NCBI GenBank assembly: GCA_964390555.1
Contig: CAYMJU010000205.1
Span: 8,482 to 72,481, forward strand
DNA from: CAVTWS01 sp964390555
Lineage (GTDB): Bacteria; Actinomycetota; Acidimicrobiia; Acidimicrobiales; SHLQ01
DNA: 64,000 bases
Reading direction: 5' to 3'
A program made the position numbers and the translations under genes. The notes under the pieces are model-generated. The model was not told where the DNA came from and did no database searches. It worked only from the letters and a program-made list of their open reading frames with translations. Positions 34,863 through 43,492 of the stretch are shown piece by piece. The stretch's first letter is position 1. Every line of letters starts with the position of its first letter.

Positions 34863-35810
34863 ATGGCGAGAGCACGCATCACTGGATGGGGTTCGTCGCT
34901 TCCCGAGAAGGTGCTCACCAATGAGGACCTCGCCGCGACGCTCGACACGTCGGATTCCTGGATACGCGAGCGCACCGGGATCGCCGAGCGCCGGGTGGGT
35001 GGGGTGGTGAGCACCATGGCGATCGAAGCGGCGCGGATCGCCATGGACCGCGCTGGGGTCGGCCCCGCCGACATCGACTTCTTGATTCTGGCCACCACTT
35101 CTCCCGACCAGATGATCCCCGGATCGTCGGCCACCGTTCAGGCCGAGCTCGGCCTCAACTGCGGGGCCCACGACCTCAACGCCGCCTGCTCGGCGTTCGT
35201 GTACGCCCTAGTCGAGGCGGCGGCGTTCGTCGAGGCCGGCATGTACCAGCGCGTGCTCGTCTGCGCCGCCGACGCGCTCTCTGAGTGGACCGATTGGACC
35301 GACCGCGGCACGGCGATCCTGTTTGCCGACGGTGGCGGGGCCGTGGTCCTCGAGCGCGACGACGAGTATCCCTGTGTGATGGGCTTCGACCTCGGCTGCG
35401 ACGGTACGGCGCGACACATCCTCTACGCCGACCACGGCGGCAAGCTGACCATGGACGGGCGCGAGGTTTTCCGGCGCGCCGTTCGAGCCATGGTCGGATC
35501 GTCCGAGAAGGCCATGGCCAGGGCCGGCGTCACGATCGACGACATCGATTGGATCCTGCCTCACCAAGCGAACATCCGGATCATCGAGAGTGCAACCGAG
35601 AAGCTCGGCGCCAAGCCCGAGCAGTCGATCTCGGTCCTGAGCAACACCGGCAACACCTCGGCGGCGTCGATCCCGCTGGCCCTCGACGCCGCGGTGGACG
35701 ACGGACGCATCAAGTCCGGCGACCTGCTGTTGCTAACGGGATTCGGTGCCGGCATGACGTGGGCCAGCGCCGTGGTCCGCTGGCAGCCGTCGACGCCCGA
35801 CCATGGCTGA
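34863..35810 (+). CDS. fabH: Beta-ketoacyl-ACP synthase III
   Basis: 315 residues; start after GAGGAGG. It condenses acyl-CoA with malonyl-ACP to begin fatty-acid synthesis. The catalytic triad is Cys109 in NAACSAF, His in LPHQANIRI and Asn in SNTGNTS. Length is normal. The stop lies 8 bases inside fabG, so the two are translationally coupled. Confidence 0.96.
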   Translation: MARARITGWGSSLPEKVLTNEDLAATLDTSDSWIRERTGIAERRVGGVVSTMAIEAARIAMDRAGVGPADIDFLILATTSPDQMIPGSSATVQAELGLNCGAHDLNAACSAFVYALVEAAAFVEAGMYQRVLVCAADALSEWTDWTDRGTAILFADGGGAVVLERDDEYPCVMGFDLGCDGTARHILYADHGGKLTMDGREVFRRAVRAMVGSSEKAMARAGVTIDDIDWILPHQANIRIIESATEKLGAKPEQSISVLSNTGNTSAASIPLALDAAVDDGRIKSGDLLLLTGFGAGMTWASAVVRWQPSTPDHG

Positions 35811-36540
35811 CACCACAGCGACGGTCACGGGCCGCGTCGTCCTCGTGACCGGCGGCAACCGGGGTATCGGACTGGCCATCGCCCGATCGTTCGCCGCCGC
35901 CGGCTACCGGGTCGCGGTGACATGTCGATCTGCTCCGCCCCCCGACGTCGTCGAGGCCGGCCTGCTCGCCGTGACGTGCGACGTCACCGACGAGGCCCAG
36001 GTCGACGCCGCGTTCGGCGAGGTCGAGTCCGAGCTCGGCCCCGTCGAGATCGTTGTGAGCAACGCCGGGATCACCCGCGACACGCTTGTTCTGCGGATGA
36101 AGGAGTCCGACTTCACCGACGTCATCGACGCCAACCTCACCGGCGGGTTCCGAGTCGCCAAGCGGGCGGTGAGATCGATGATGAAGGCCCGGTTCGGGCG
36201 CATCATCTTCATCTCCTCTGTCGCCGGCATCGGCGGGCAGGCCGGCCAGGCCAACTACGCCGCGTCGAAGGCCGGCCTTACCGGGCTGGCCCGGTCGCTC
36301 GCCAAGGAGTTCGGGTCCCGCGGGATCACCGTCAACGTCGTCGCCCCCGGTCCCATCGACACCGACATGCTCGACGCTCTCACCGACGACCAGCGATCCG
36401 CATTGGTCGCGATGGTCCCAGTTGGGCGAGCCGGCACACCCGGCGAGATCGCCGCCGCGGTGCGCTTCCTCGCCAGCGACGATGCATCGTACGTCACCGG
36501 TGTGGTGCTGCCGGTCGACGGCGGCATCGCCATGGGCTGA
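35803..36540 (+). CDS. fabG: 3-oxoacyl-ACP reductase
   Basis: 245 residues. SDR fold with cofactor motif TGGNRGIG, NAGITRDTLV, and catalytic Ser (ISSVAG), Tyr and Lys (YAASK). It reduces 3-oxoacyl-ACP with NADPH. The NAG-ITRD signature and its place between fabH and acpP support FabG over other SDRs. Confidence 0.95.
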   Translation: MADTTATVTGRVVLVTGGNRGIGLAIARSFAAAGYRVAVTCRSAPPPDVVEAGLLAVTCDVTDEAQVDAAFGEVESELGPVEIVVSNAGITRDTLVLRMKESDFTDVIDANLTGGFRVAKRAVRSMMKARFGRIIFISSVAGIGGQAGQANYAASKAGLTGLARSLAKEFGSRGITVNVVAPGPIDTDMLDALTDDQRSALVAMVPVGRAGTPGEIAAAVRFLASDDASYVTGVVLPVDGGIAMG

Positions 36541-36622
36541 GTCTGAGACTGAAGGCGTCACCGGATAGGATTTGGACCGATCATCCAGCCACAGGGGCCG
36601 GTTGAAACTGAAAGGCCACAGC

Positions 36623-36856
36623 GTGAGCGACAACTTCGACCGGTTCAAGAAGTGTGCGGTGGAGGTCCTGTCGGTCGAGGCCGACCAGGTTGTCCCGGAA
36701 GCCTCGTTCGCCGACGATCTCAACGCCGACAGCCTCGACCTGGTCGAGCTGGTGATGGCGCTCGAGGAGGAGTTCGACGTGAGCGTCGACGAATCCGAGC
36801 TCGACGGAATCGCCACGGTCAAGCAGGCCTACGACCTCATCGTCGGCAAGCTGTGA
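36623..36856 (+). CDS. acpP: Acyl carrier protein
   Basis: 77 residues from the GTG at 36623, which follows GAAAGG; an upstream ATG at 36572 would give an untypical N-terminus. Four-helix acidic carrier with phosphopantetheine Ser37 in NADSLDLVE. It shuttles acyl chains among the Fab enzymes. Confidence 0.95.
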   Translation: MSDNFDRFKKCAVEVLSVEADQVVPEASFADDLNADSLDLVELVMALEEEFDVSVDESELDGIATVKQAYDLIVGKL

Positions 36857-36869
36857 CGGAGCGACCCGG

Positions 36870-38093
36870 ATGCCGATGGGGTCTGGGGGCGCGCAGCCCC
36901 CAGCGACGACTCTGATGGTGCGCCGGCGAGTCGCGGTCACCGGCTTCGGCGTCGTCTCGCCTTGCGGCATCGGCCGGCAGAACTTCTGGACTGGTCTGCT
37001 CTCGGCGCCTCCCGAGGGCATGCGCTCCATCCCCGAGTTCGACCCGACGCCCTACTTCGACAGCCCCAAAGATGCTCGTCGCACCGATCGGTTCGCCCAG
37101 ATGGCGCTCGCCGCCGCTGCTGAGGCCATCGAGCAGTCCGGGCCGCTCGACGACATCGACCCGGTTCGTCGTGGTGTGCTCGTCGGCACCGGCATCGGCG
37201 GTATCTCCACCCTCGAGGAACAGATCGTCATTCGTCACGAGAAGGGCGCGCGGCGGGTGTCGCCGTTCCTCGTCCCGATGATAATGGCCAACGCCGCGCC
37301 GGCCGGGATCTCGATGCGCTACGGGTGGCAGGGGCCTTGCGAGACGACCGTCACTGCATGCGCGGCGGGCACTCACGCCATCGGCAATGCCGCCCGGCTC
37401 ATCGCCACCGGTCGGTGCGACGCCATGATCACCGGTGGCGCCGAGGCCACGTTGACGCCGACGTCGCTCGCCGGGTTCACGAACATGACCGCCATGTCGA
37501 ACGAGGGCATGTCGCGACCCTTCGATGCCCGGCGCGACGGGTTCGTGATCGCCGAAGGCGCCGCCATTCTCGTCCTCGAGGAATGGGACCATGCCGTCAG
37601 CCGCGGCGCATCCATCCTCGGTGAGATCCTCGGCGCCGCCAGCACCGCCGACGCCCACCACATTACGGCGCCATCGCCGGGAGGCGCCGGGGCGATCGCC
37701 TGTATCGAGTTGGCGCTGCTCGACGCCGGGCTCGAAGCCGACGCCATCGTTCACATCAACGCCCACGGCACATCGACCCCGCTGAACGACGCCGCGGAAG
37801 CCGCGGCCATCCACAAGGTATTCGGCTCCCCCGGCCCCCTCGTCACCTCCACCAAAGGGGTCACCGGCCACGCCCTCGGCGCCGCCGGTGCGCTCGAAGC
37901 GGCAGCCATCCTGCTCAGCATGGAGCACGGCTTGGTGCCACCGACGGCCGGGTACGACCAGCCGGATCCCGAGATGGCGCCCATCAACATCGTCTTCGGG
38001 GCGCCAGCTCCATGGACCCCGGGCCCGACGATGTCGAACAGCTTTGGCTTCGGTGGGCACAACGGCACGCTGATCATCGGCCCGCCGACGTGA
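36870..38093 (+). CDS. fabF: Beta-ketoacyl-ACP synthase II
   Basis: 407 residues; start at 36870 with GGAG 8 bases upstream. Thiolase-fold elongating synthase. It has nucleophile Cys164 in TACAAGTHA, first His in NAHGTSTPLND, second His with KGVTGHALGAAG, and the C-terminal NSFGFGGHN loop. It lies 13 bp after acpP and converges with fabZ, whose stop is 22 bp away. Confidence 0.96.
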   Translation: MPMGSGGAQPPATTLMVRRRVAVTGFGVVSPCGIGRQNFWTGLLSAPPEGMRSIPEFDPTPYFDSPKDARRTDRFAQMALAAAAEAIEQSGPLDDIDPVRRGVLVGTGIGGISTLEEQIVIRHEKGARRVSPFLVPMIMANAAPAGISMRYGWQGPCETTVTACAAGTHAIGNAARLIATGRCDAMITGGAEATLTPTSLAGFTNMTAMSNEGMSRPFDARRDGFVIAEGAAILVLEEWDHAVSRGASILGEILGAASTADAHHITAPSPGGAGAIACIELALLDAGLEADAIVHINAHGTSTPLNDAAEAAAIHKVFGSPGPLVTSTKGVTGHALGAAGALEAAAILLSMEHGLVPPTAGYDQPDPEMAPINIVFGAPAPWTPGPTMSNSFGFGGHNGTLIIGPPT

Positions 38094-38114
38094 CAGGGGC
38101 GCCCGGCGCGGGAC

Positions 38115-38540
38115 TCAAGCCGCGACGATAACGAAGAACAGGTCGCACTCGCAGGCGACCGCACCATTGACGAGTGCCCGACCGTTACCCTTGCCGGCCC
38201 GGGTGGACATTCGACCGAGCTCGACGTCGAGTTCGAGCCGGTCACCGGGGCCGACTTGGCGCCGGAACCGGGCGGTGTCGATCCCCCCGAACAACGGCAA
38301 CCGTCCGGCGAAGCGCTCGTCGGCGAGCACCGCTATGGCGCCCAGTTGCGCGATCGCCTCACACATCAGCACACCCGGAAGCGTTGGACGGCCGGGAAAG
38401 TGACCGGCAAAGAACGCCTCGTCGCCGGTGAGCTGCCACCAGCCGGCCGCCGAGCGCCCGGGATCGAGGGCCGTGAGGCCATCGAGGAACAAGAACGGCG
38501 GCCGGTGCGGCAACAGATCGATCGGCGACGGGAGCATCAT
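38115..38540 (-). CDS. fabZ: 3-hydroxyacyl-ACP dehydratase FabZ-like
   Basis: 141 residues. Hot-dog fold. The active-site segment HFPGRPTLPGVLMCEAIAQ holds the catalytic His and Glu of FabZ. It starts with the typical IDLLPHRPPFLFLD. It dehydrates 3-hydroxyacyl-ACP and completes the elongation cycle with the neighbouring genes, but on the opposite strand. Confidence 0.92.
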   Translation of the reverse strand: MMLPSPIDLLPHRPPFLFLDGLTALDPGRSAAGWWQLTGDEAFFAGHFPGRPTLPGVLMCEAIAQLGAIAVLADERFAGRLPLFGGIDTARFRRQVGPGDRLELDVELGRMSTRAGKGNGRALVNGAVACECDLFFVIVAA

Positions 38541-38651
38541 CCCCGGCCCAGGGCTGCGAGGGCCGCCAACAGAGCGGCCGGCGTGTACTTACCACGCGCG
38601 CGAATGCGGCTCGCCGCCGGGCAAGACCTCTGAGGTGTCATGGCAGATGTT

Positions 38652-38689
38652 CGGGGTGGCGCGGTACCGATGTGGCCTGCGCCACCCCG
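38652..38689 (-). terminator. Stem-loop downstream of the HU gene
   Basis: CGGGGTGGCGC (38652-38662) pairs perfectly with GCGCCACCCCG (38679-38689), 8 bp after the hup stop. The loop is 16 bases and there is no T-run, so it is a weak or factor-assisted terminator. The rest of 38541-38651 is the fabZ leader, with no further gene seen. Confidence 0.45.
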
Positions 38690-38696
38690 ACCACAG

Positions 38697-38969
38697 CTAC
38701 TTTGCGGCGGCCTTGAGCTTGGCGCCCGCGGCCACCTTGACGGCCTTGGACGCCGGGACCTGGATCGTCTCGCCGGATCGGGGATTGCGGCCCGTACGAG
38801 CGGCGCGATCAACGCGGGAGAACTTGATCCAGCCCGGCACCGACACCTCGCCACCCTTGCCCACCTCGGCGGCCACGACACCGAACAGTGCGTCGAGGCA
38901 TGCCCCGGCATCCTTCTGCGACACGCCGGCCTTCTCGGCCATCGCAGCAACGAGTTCAGCCTTGGTCAT
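38697..38969 (-). CDS. hup: HU-family DNA-binding protein
   Basis: 90 residues; start after AGGAG. Begins MTKAELVAAMAEKAG. The beta-arm region holds the family pattern GRNPRSGE. Ends in a short Lys/Ala tail, not the long Lys/Ala/Pro tail of mycobacterial HupB. Nucleoid compaction protein. The 160 bp upstream to trpA hold an AT-rich patch likely to be its promoter. Confidence 0.95.
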   Translation of the reverse strand: MTKAELVAAMAEKAGVSQKDAGACLDALFGVVAAEVGKGGEVSVPGWIKFSRVDRAARTGRNPRSGETIQVPASKAVKVAAGAKLKAAAK

Positions 38970-39129
38970 GATTCCTACTCCTCATCGACGGGCGGGTAGC
39001 GCTCCCTGGATCTCAGGGCACCCGGCTCCAAATCACACGCGACTCGAAATCTAGGCCAAAGTCAAGCCTTTCGGGCGGCACGGCCCTTAAAACTGGCCCC
39101 CTGCGTGCCCGTCGGCTCTCTCGGCCAAA

Positions 39130-39948
39130 CTACATCGCGGCGCTGTCGAGGGCCCGGCGGAACCGGGCGACGATCTCGGCGACGCCATCGGCACCCTCAC
39201 CGTCGAGGATGGCTTGCACGATGGTCGAGCCCACGATCACCCCGTCGGCGTCGCGGCACGCCTCGACGGCGACATCGGGCGTGCCGACACCCACACCGAT
39301 CAGCACCGGCATGTCGGTCACCGCCTTGAGCCGCCTGGCGATCACTCGAGCGCTGCCGGCCAGCTCCGAGCGCGCACCGGTGATGCCGAGCAAGCCGACC
39401 GCGTAGACGAAACCTCGCGACCGCGCGCAGATGAGCGGCAGCCGCTCATCGGGTGCGGTCGGGGCCGCGAGCAGAACCGACTCGACACCCGCCGCAGCCG
39501 CGGCGTCGGACCAGGGTCCGATCTCCTCGAGCGGAGCGTCGGGCAAGATCGCGGCCGAGACGCCGGCCGAGGCCAGTGCCCCCGCGAACCGCGCGAGCCC
39601 GGCATGGTGGGCGATGTTGTAGTAGGTCATCACAGCCAGCGGCACCGCGACATCGATGTCGCGGAGACCGTCGAGAACGGACTGCGGTGTCGCACCCGCA
39701 CCCAACGCGGCGTCGTTGGCGGCTTGGATCGTCGGCCCGTCCATCACCGGATCCGAGAACGGGATGCCCACCTCGATGGCATCGGCCCCCGCGGCCGCCG
39801 CGGCGCGGACGTTGTTCTGCCACGGTCCGCCGATGTCCAGACCACCGGTGATGTACGGGACCAACAGCTTGCGCCCCGACGATCTCGCCGCTCGCAGGTG
39901 GGCCTCGAGTCGACCCGGTCGCCCTCCGGGCTGCGGCGTGCTGGTCAC
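39130..39948 (-). CDS. trpA: Tryptophan synthase alpha chain
   Basis: 272 residues from the GTG at 39948, which overlaps the trpB stop as GTGA. TIM barrel with catalytic Glu in IEVGIPFSDP and Asp in PVMDGPTIQ. It cleaves indole-3-glycerol phosphate and passes indole through a tunnel to TrpB. Confidence 0.96.
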   Translation of the reverse strand: MTSTPQPGGRPGRLEAHLRAARSSGRKLLVPYITGGLDIGGPWQNNVRAAAAAGADAIEVGIPFSDPVMDGPTIQAANDAALGAGATPQSVLDGLRDIDVAVPLAVMTYYNIAHHAGLARFAGALASAGVSAAILPDAPLEEIGPWSDAAAAAGVESVLLAAPTAPDERLPLICARSRGFVYAVGLLGITGARSELAGSARVIARRLKAVTDMPVLIGVGVGTPDVAVEACRDADGVIVGSTIVQAILDGEGADGVAEIVARFRRALDSAAM

Positions 39949-41093
39949 GGGAGAATGTCCATCATCTGGGCCACGTCCTTGTCGCCGCGACCCGACAGGT
40001 TCAACAGCACCGTGCGACCCGCCAACTCTCCGCGGGCTCGGCTCACCCACGCCAGAGCGTGCGCCGGTTCGAGGGCGGGGATGATGCCTTCGCGGCGTGC
40101 GAGCAGTTGGAAGGCATCGACCACCTCGGCATCGGTCACCGACTCGTAGCGCGCTCGACCGATAGCCGACAGGTACGAGTGCTCGGGACCAACTCCGGGA
40201 TAGTCGAGTCCGGCACTGATCGAGTGGGCTTCTTGCACCTGACCCACCTCGTCCTGCAGCAGGTACGACCGCGAGCCGTGCACCACGCCAGGCACGCCCC
40301 GGCCCACCGCGGCCCCCCCTGCCGGTTCCACGCCGACCAGCATGGCTTCGGTGTCGACGAATCCGGAGAAGATGCCGATGGCGTTGGAACCCCCGCCGAC
40401 GCACGCCGTGACCACGTCGGGATCGCCGCCGAGCAGTGCTTGGCACTGCTCGCGGGCCTCGATGCCGATCACCCGATGGAACTCGCGCACCATCCACGGG
40501 TATGGATGCGGCCCCATCACCGAACCGAGGCAGTAGTGGGATTCCTCGACGGTGGCCACCCAATCCCGCATCGCCTCGTTGATCGCGTCCTTCAGGGTGC
40601 GGCTGCCGGATTCGGCCGACCGCACCTCGGCCCCGAGCAGCCGCATCCGAAACACGTTGAGCGCCTGGCGATCCATGTCGACGGCCCCCATGTAGACCAC
40701 GCACTCCATCCCGAGTAGCGCCGCCGCGGTCGCGGCCGCCACTCCGTGCTGGCCCGCGCCAGTCTCGGCCACCAGGCGACGCTTGCCCATTCGCTTGGCC
40801 AGGAGCGCCTGTCCCAACACGTTGTTGATCTTGTGCGAGCCAGTGTGGTTGAGGTCCTCGCGCTTCAGGAGGAGCCGTAGCCCCAGCTCCTCGGACAGGC
40901 GGTGGCACTCGGTGAGCGGCGACGGACGTCCCGCGTAGTCCCGCAGCAGAGTGTCGAGTTCGGCCCGGAACGCCTCGTCGCCCCAGGCGGCCCGGAACGC
41001 CGACTCGAGCTCGAGGCAGGCCGGCACGAGCGTCTCGGGCACGAAACGACCGCCGAACTCGCCGAAACGGCCCTCAGGGGTTGGCTCGCCCAT
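39945..41093 (-). CDS. trpB: Tryptophan synthase beta chain
   Basis: 382 residues from the ATG at 41093; GTG codons at 41102 and 41120 are alternatives, the latter overlapping the trpF stop. The PLP lysine is in TGSHKINN and the glycine-rich phosphate loop is GGGSNAIG. The N-terminus GRFGEFGGRFVPETL is typical of TrpB1. It joins indole and serine. Confidence 0.96.
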   Translation of the reverse strand: MGEPTPEGRFGEFGGRFVPETLVPACLELESAFRAAWGDEAFRAELDTLLRDYAGRPSPLTECHRLSEELGLRLLLKREDLNHTGSHKINNVLGQALLAKRMGKRRLVAETGAGQHGVAAATAAALLGMECVVYMGAVDMDRQALNVFRMRLLGAEVRSAESGSRTLKDAINEAMRDWVATVEESHYCLGSVMGPHPYPWMVREFHRVIGIEAREQCQALLGGDPDVVTACVGGGSNAIGIFSGFVDTEAMLVGVEPAGGAAVGRGVPGVVHGSRSYLLQDEVGQVQEAHSISAGLDYPGVGPEHSYLSAIGRARYESVTDAEVVDAFQLLARREGIIPALEPAHALAWVSRARGELAGRTVLLNLSGRGDKDVAQMMDILP

Positions 41094-41116
41094 CACTCCC
41101 ACGTGCTCCGCTCCCT

Positions 41117-41779
41117 TCACAGAGCTTCCTCCTCCCAGTCGTAGGGCACCTCGTCCTCGTCGCCACCGTAGGGGCGAGGGGCGGCGCCGCGGGCATTGGC
41201 CACGAACCGGCGCAGCTTCTGGGGATCCTTTAATCCCGGCGCTCGCTCGACGCCCGAGGACACATCGACACCCCAAGGGCGAACCAGTGCGACGGCGCGC
41301 CCCACGTTGTCGGGGTTGAGACCGCCGGCCAGGATCGTCCGGGCCCGATCCGGTGCTCCCTCGGCGAGAGACCAGTCGAACACTTGACCAGAACCGGGCG
41401 CCGGTGAATCGAGGAGCACGGCGTCGGCGCCGTAATCGGCGACTTGGTCAAGGCGTACATCGCCCGCGGGAAAGGCCTTGATCACGAACGGCACCCGCTC
41501 GCGAATCCACTTCGTGTCGTCGGGCGTCTCGCGACCGTGCAACTGAGCTGCTCGCAGGCCGGTCTGGTTCACGACGTCGACCACGCGCTGGCGGGCCTCG
41601 TCTCGGAACACACCCACGCTGAGGATCTCGGGTGGCAGGCGCCGCACGATGTCGCGGACGCGATGCGCCGCGACCTGTCGGGTGGAGGGAGCGAAGACGA
41701 ACCCCACGGCGTCGGCCCCGACGACCACGCACAACAAGGCGTCGTCCTCGTTGGTGATGCCGCAGATCTTCACGAACAC
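41117..41779 (-). CDS. trpF: Phosphoribosylanthranilate isomerase
   Basis: 220 residues from a GTG. N-terminal VKICGIT with the catalytic Cys, QLHGRE with the strand-end motif, and VLLDSPAPGSGQ holding the catalytic Asp. The tail beyond about 200 is an acidic, poorly conserved extension. Mycobacteria and streptomycetes lack trpF and use bifunctional PriA, so this is a notable difference. Confidence 0.95.
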   Translation of the reverse strand: MFVKICGITNEDDALLCVVVGADAVGFVFAPSTRQVAAHRVRDIVRRLPPEILSVGVFRDEARQRVVDVVNQTGLRAAQLHGRETPDDTKWIRERVPFVIKAFPAGDVRLDQVADYGADAVLLDSPAPGSGQVFDWSLAEGAPDRARTILAGGLNPDNVGRAVALVRPWGVDVSSGVERAPGLKDPQKLRRFVANARGAAPRPYGGDEDEVPYDWEEEAL

Positions 41780-41869
41780 TGGCGCCGACGCTACCCTCTC
41801 ACCACCCTCTTCCTGGCCGAATATCGCGCGGGCCGACGTCGAAACTCGCCGCGACGCCCGTGAGCGCGG

Positions 41870-42700
41870 TCAGGGACGGACCGCGCGGAGGGCGGCGACA
41901 GCGTCGCGGCGGCTGCCCGCGGTGACGACCGACTCGCCGACGAGCACGGCGTGATACCCGGCCGCGGCCAGGGTCCGCGCGTCGTCGGGCCCTCGCACCC
42001 CGGACTCGGCGACCCGTACGACTCCGTCGGGCAGCGCGGCGGCCACTCGCACCGCGCGATCCTCATCGACCGCGAAGGTCACCAGATCGCGCTGATTGAC
42101 ACCGATCAGGTCCGCGCCCACGCCCAGGGCCCGCTCGACCTCGGCTTCGTCATGGGTCTCGACGAGGGCGTCGATGCCGATGTGGCGGGCCAGCTGGTGG
42201 AAGTCCCGGAGCTCGGCGTCGTCTAGTGCGGCCACGATCAGCAGCACGCAATCGGCGCCCATGAGCCGGGCGTCGCACACGTCGCGTGCATCGACGGTGA
42301 AGTCCTTACGGATGATCGGTACCGCAACGGCGGCACGCGCCCGGACGAGGTCGTCGGGCGAACCACCGAAGTGGTCGACGTCGGTGAGCACCGACAGACA
42401 TGTCGCCCCCCCGTCGACGTACTCGCGGGCCACCGCCGATGGGTCGAGGTCGATGGCCAGGTCCCCCTTCGACGGCGACCGGCGCTTGATCTCGGCGATG
42501 ACGCCCAGTCCATCGACGGCGGTGAGCGAGTCGCGAAAGCCTCGCGCCGGTGGCGCGTCCTGGACCTTGGTCAAAAGATCCGCGAGGCGCCGGGTGTCGG
42601 CCCGGGAGCGCTCGCGATGGGCACAGAGAATGCGGTCGAGGTAGGTCGCCACAGCATCAGTCTGGACGCCGCCGCGCCGCGCACCACCGGAAACCATCAT
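41870..42700 (-). CDS. trpC: Indole-3-glycerol phosphate synthase
   Basis: 276 residues from the first of two ATGs, after TGAGG. TIM barrel with IAEIKRRSPSKG (catalytic Glu and Lys), RKDFTVD (catalytic Lys), and GVNQRDL and AESGVRG phosphate-binding segments. It is followed 90 bp on by trpF. Divergent from the OmpR-type regulator. Confidence 0.96.
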   Translation of the reverse strand: MMVSGGARRGGVQTDAVATYLDRILCAHRERSRADTRRLADLLTKVQDAPPARGFRDSLTAVDGLGVIAEIKRRSPSKGDLAIDLDPSAVAREYVDGGATCLSVLTDVDHFGGSPDDLVRARAAVAVPIIRKDFTVDARDVCDARLMGADCVLLIVAALDDAELRDFHQLARHIGIDALVETHDEAEVERALGVGADLIGVNQRDLVTFAVDEDRAVRVAAALPDGVVRVAESGVRGPDDARTLAAAGYHAVLVGESVVTAGSRRDAVAALRAVRP

Positions 42701-42799
42701 CGAATCCTCACATGTTCGTGATCGCGAGCGACGGGGAACCTGCGAGCATGGACCTCGACGGCCCCACCACCGAGGCCTGGTGCTTACCGAGGCGGGGAG

Positions 42800-43486
42800 A
42801 TGAACGACGAAACCGTGATCCTCCTCGTCGAGGACGACCCGAACATCGCCGACCTGGTCGACACTTACCTCCGCCGCGAGGGATATCGCGTGTACCAAGC
42901 CGCCGATGGGGCACGGGCCCTCGAGTTGGTGAACGAGCACGCACCCGATCTCGCGATTCTCGATATCGGGCTGCCCGGTGACCTCACGGGCCTCGACATC
43001 TGCCGACACCTCAGGCGCGACTCCGATCTTCCAGTGATCATGCTCACCGCTCGCGATGACGAGATCGACCGGGTCCTCGGCCTCGAGCTCGGGGCCGACG
43101 ACTACGTCACGAAACCGTTCTCTCCACGGGAACTGATGGCCAGAGTCAAGGCGATCCTTCGCCGATCGGCGTCGTCGACCAGTCGGACGCCGGCTCCGGT
43201 GGTCATCGAAGCGGGCGCCGACATCGTCGTCGACCTCGGCCGTCGCGAGGCCCGCTCCGGCGATCAGGTCGTCAACCTGGCCGCTCGGGAGTTCGATCTA
43301 CTCGCTCACCTGGCCCAGCACCGAGGGCTGGCCCTCAGCCGGCGCCAGCTCCTCGACGGGGTCTGGGGCGAGACATGGGTCGGCGACGAGCGCACCGTCG
43401 ATGTCCACGTCCGCCAGCTGCGTAAGAAGCTCGGCGATGCCCTGGCGCTCCACACCGTGTGGGGCACCGGTTACCGACTCGACTGA
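42800..43486 (+). CDS. OmpR-family response regulator
   Basis: 228 residues; GGCGGGGAG before the ATG. Receiver with EDD near 11-13, phospho-acceptor Asp in AILDIGLPG, LTAR and TKPF. C-terminal winged helix with REFDLLAHLA, RTVDVHVRQLRKKLG and WGTGYRLD. The partner kinase starts 6 bp after the stop. Targets unknown; location beside trpC gives no clear hint. Confidence 0.94.
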   Translation: MNDETVILLVEDDPNIADLVDTYLRREGYRVYQAADGARALELVNEHAPDLAILDIGLPGDLTGLDICRHLRRDSDLPVIMLTARDDEIDRVLGLELGADDYVTKPFSPRELMARVKAILRRSASSTSRTPAPVVIEAGADIVVDLGRREARSGDQVVNLAAREFDLLAHLAQHRGLALSRRQLLDGVWGETWVGDERTVDVHVRQLRKKLGDALALHTVWGTGYRLD

Positions 43487-43492
43487 TACATC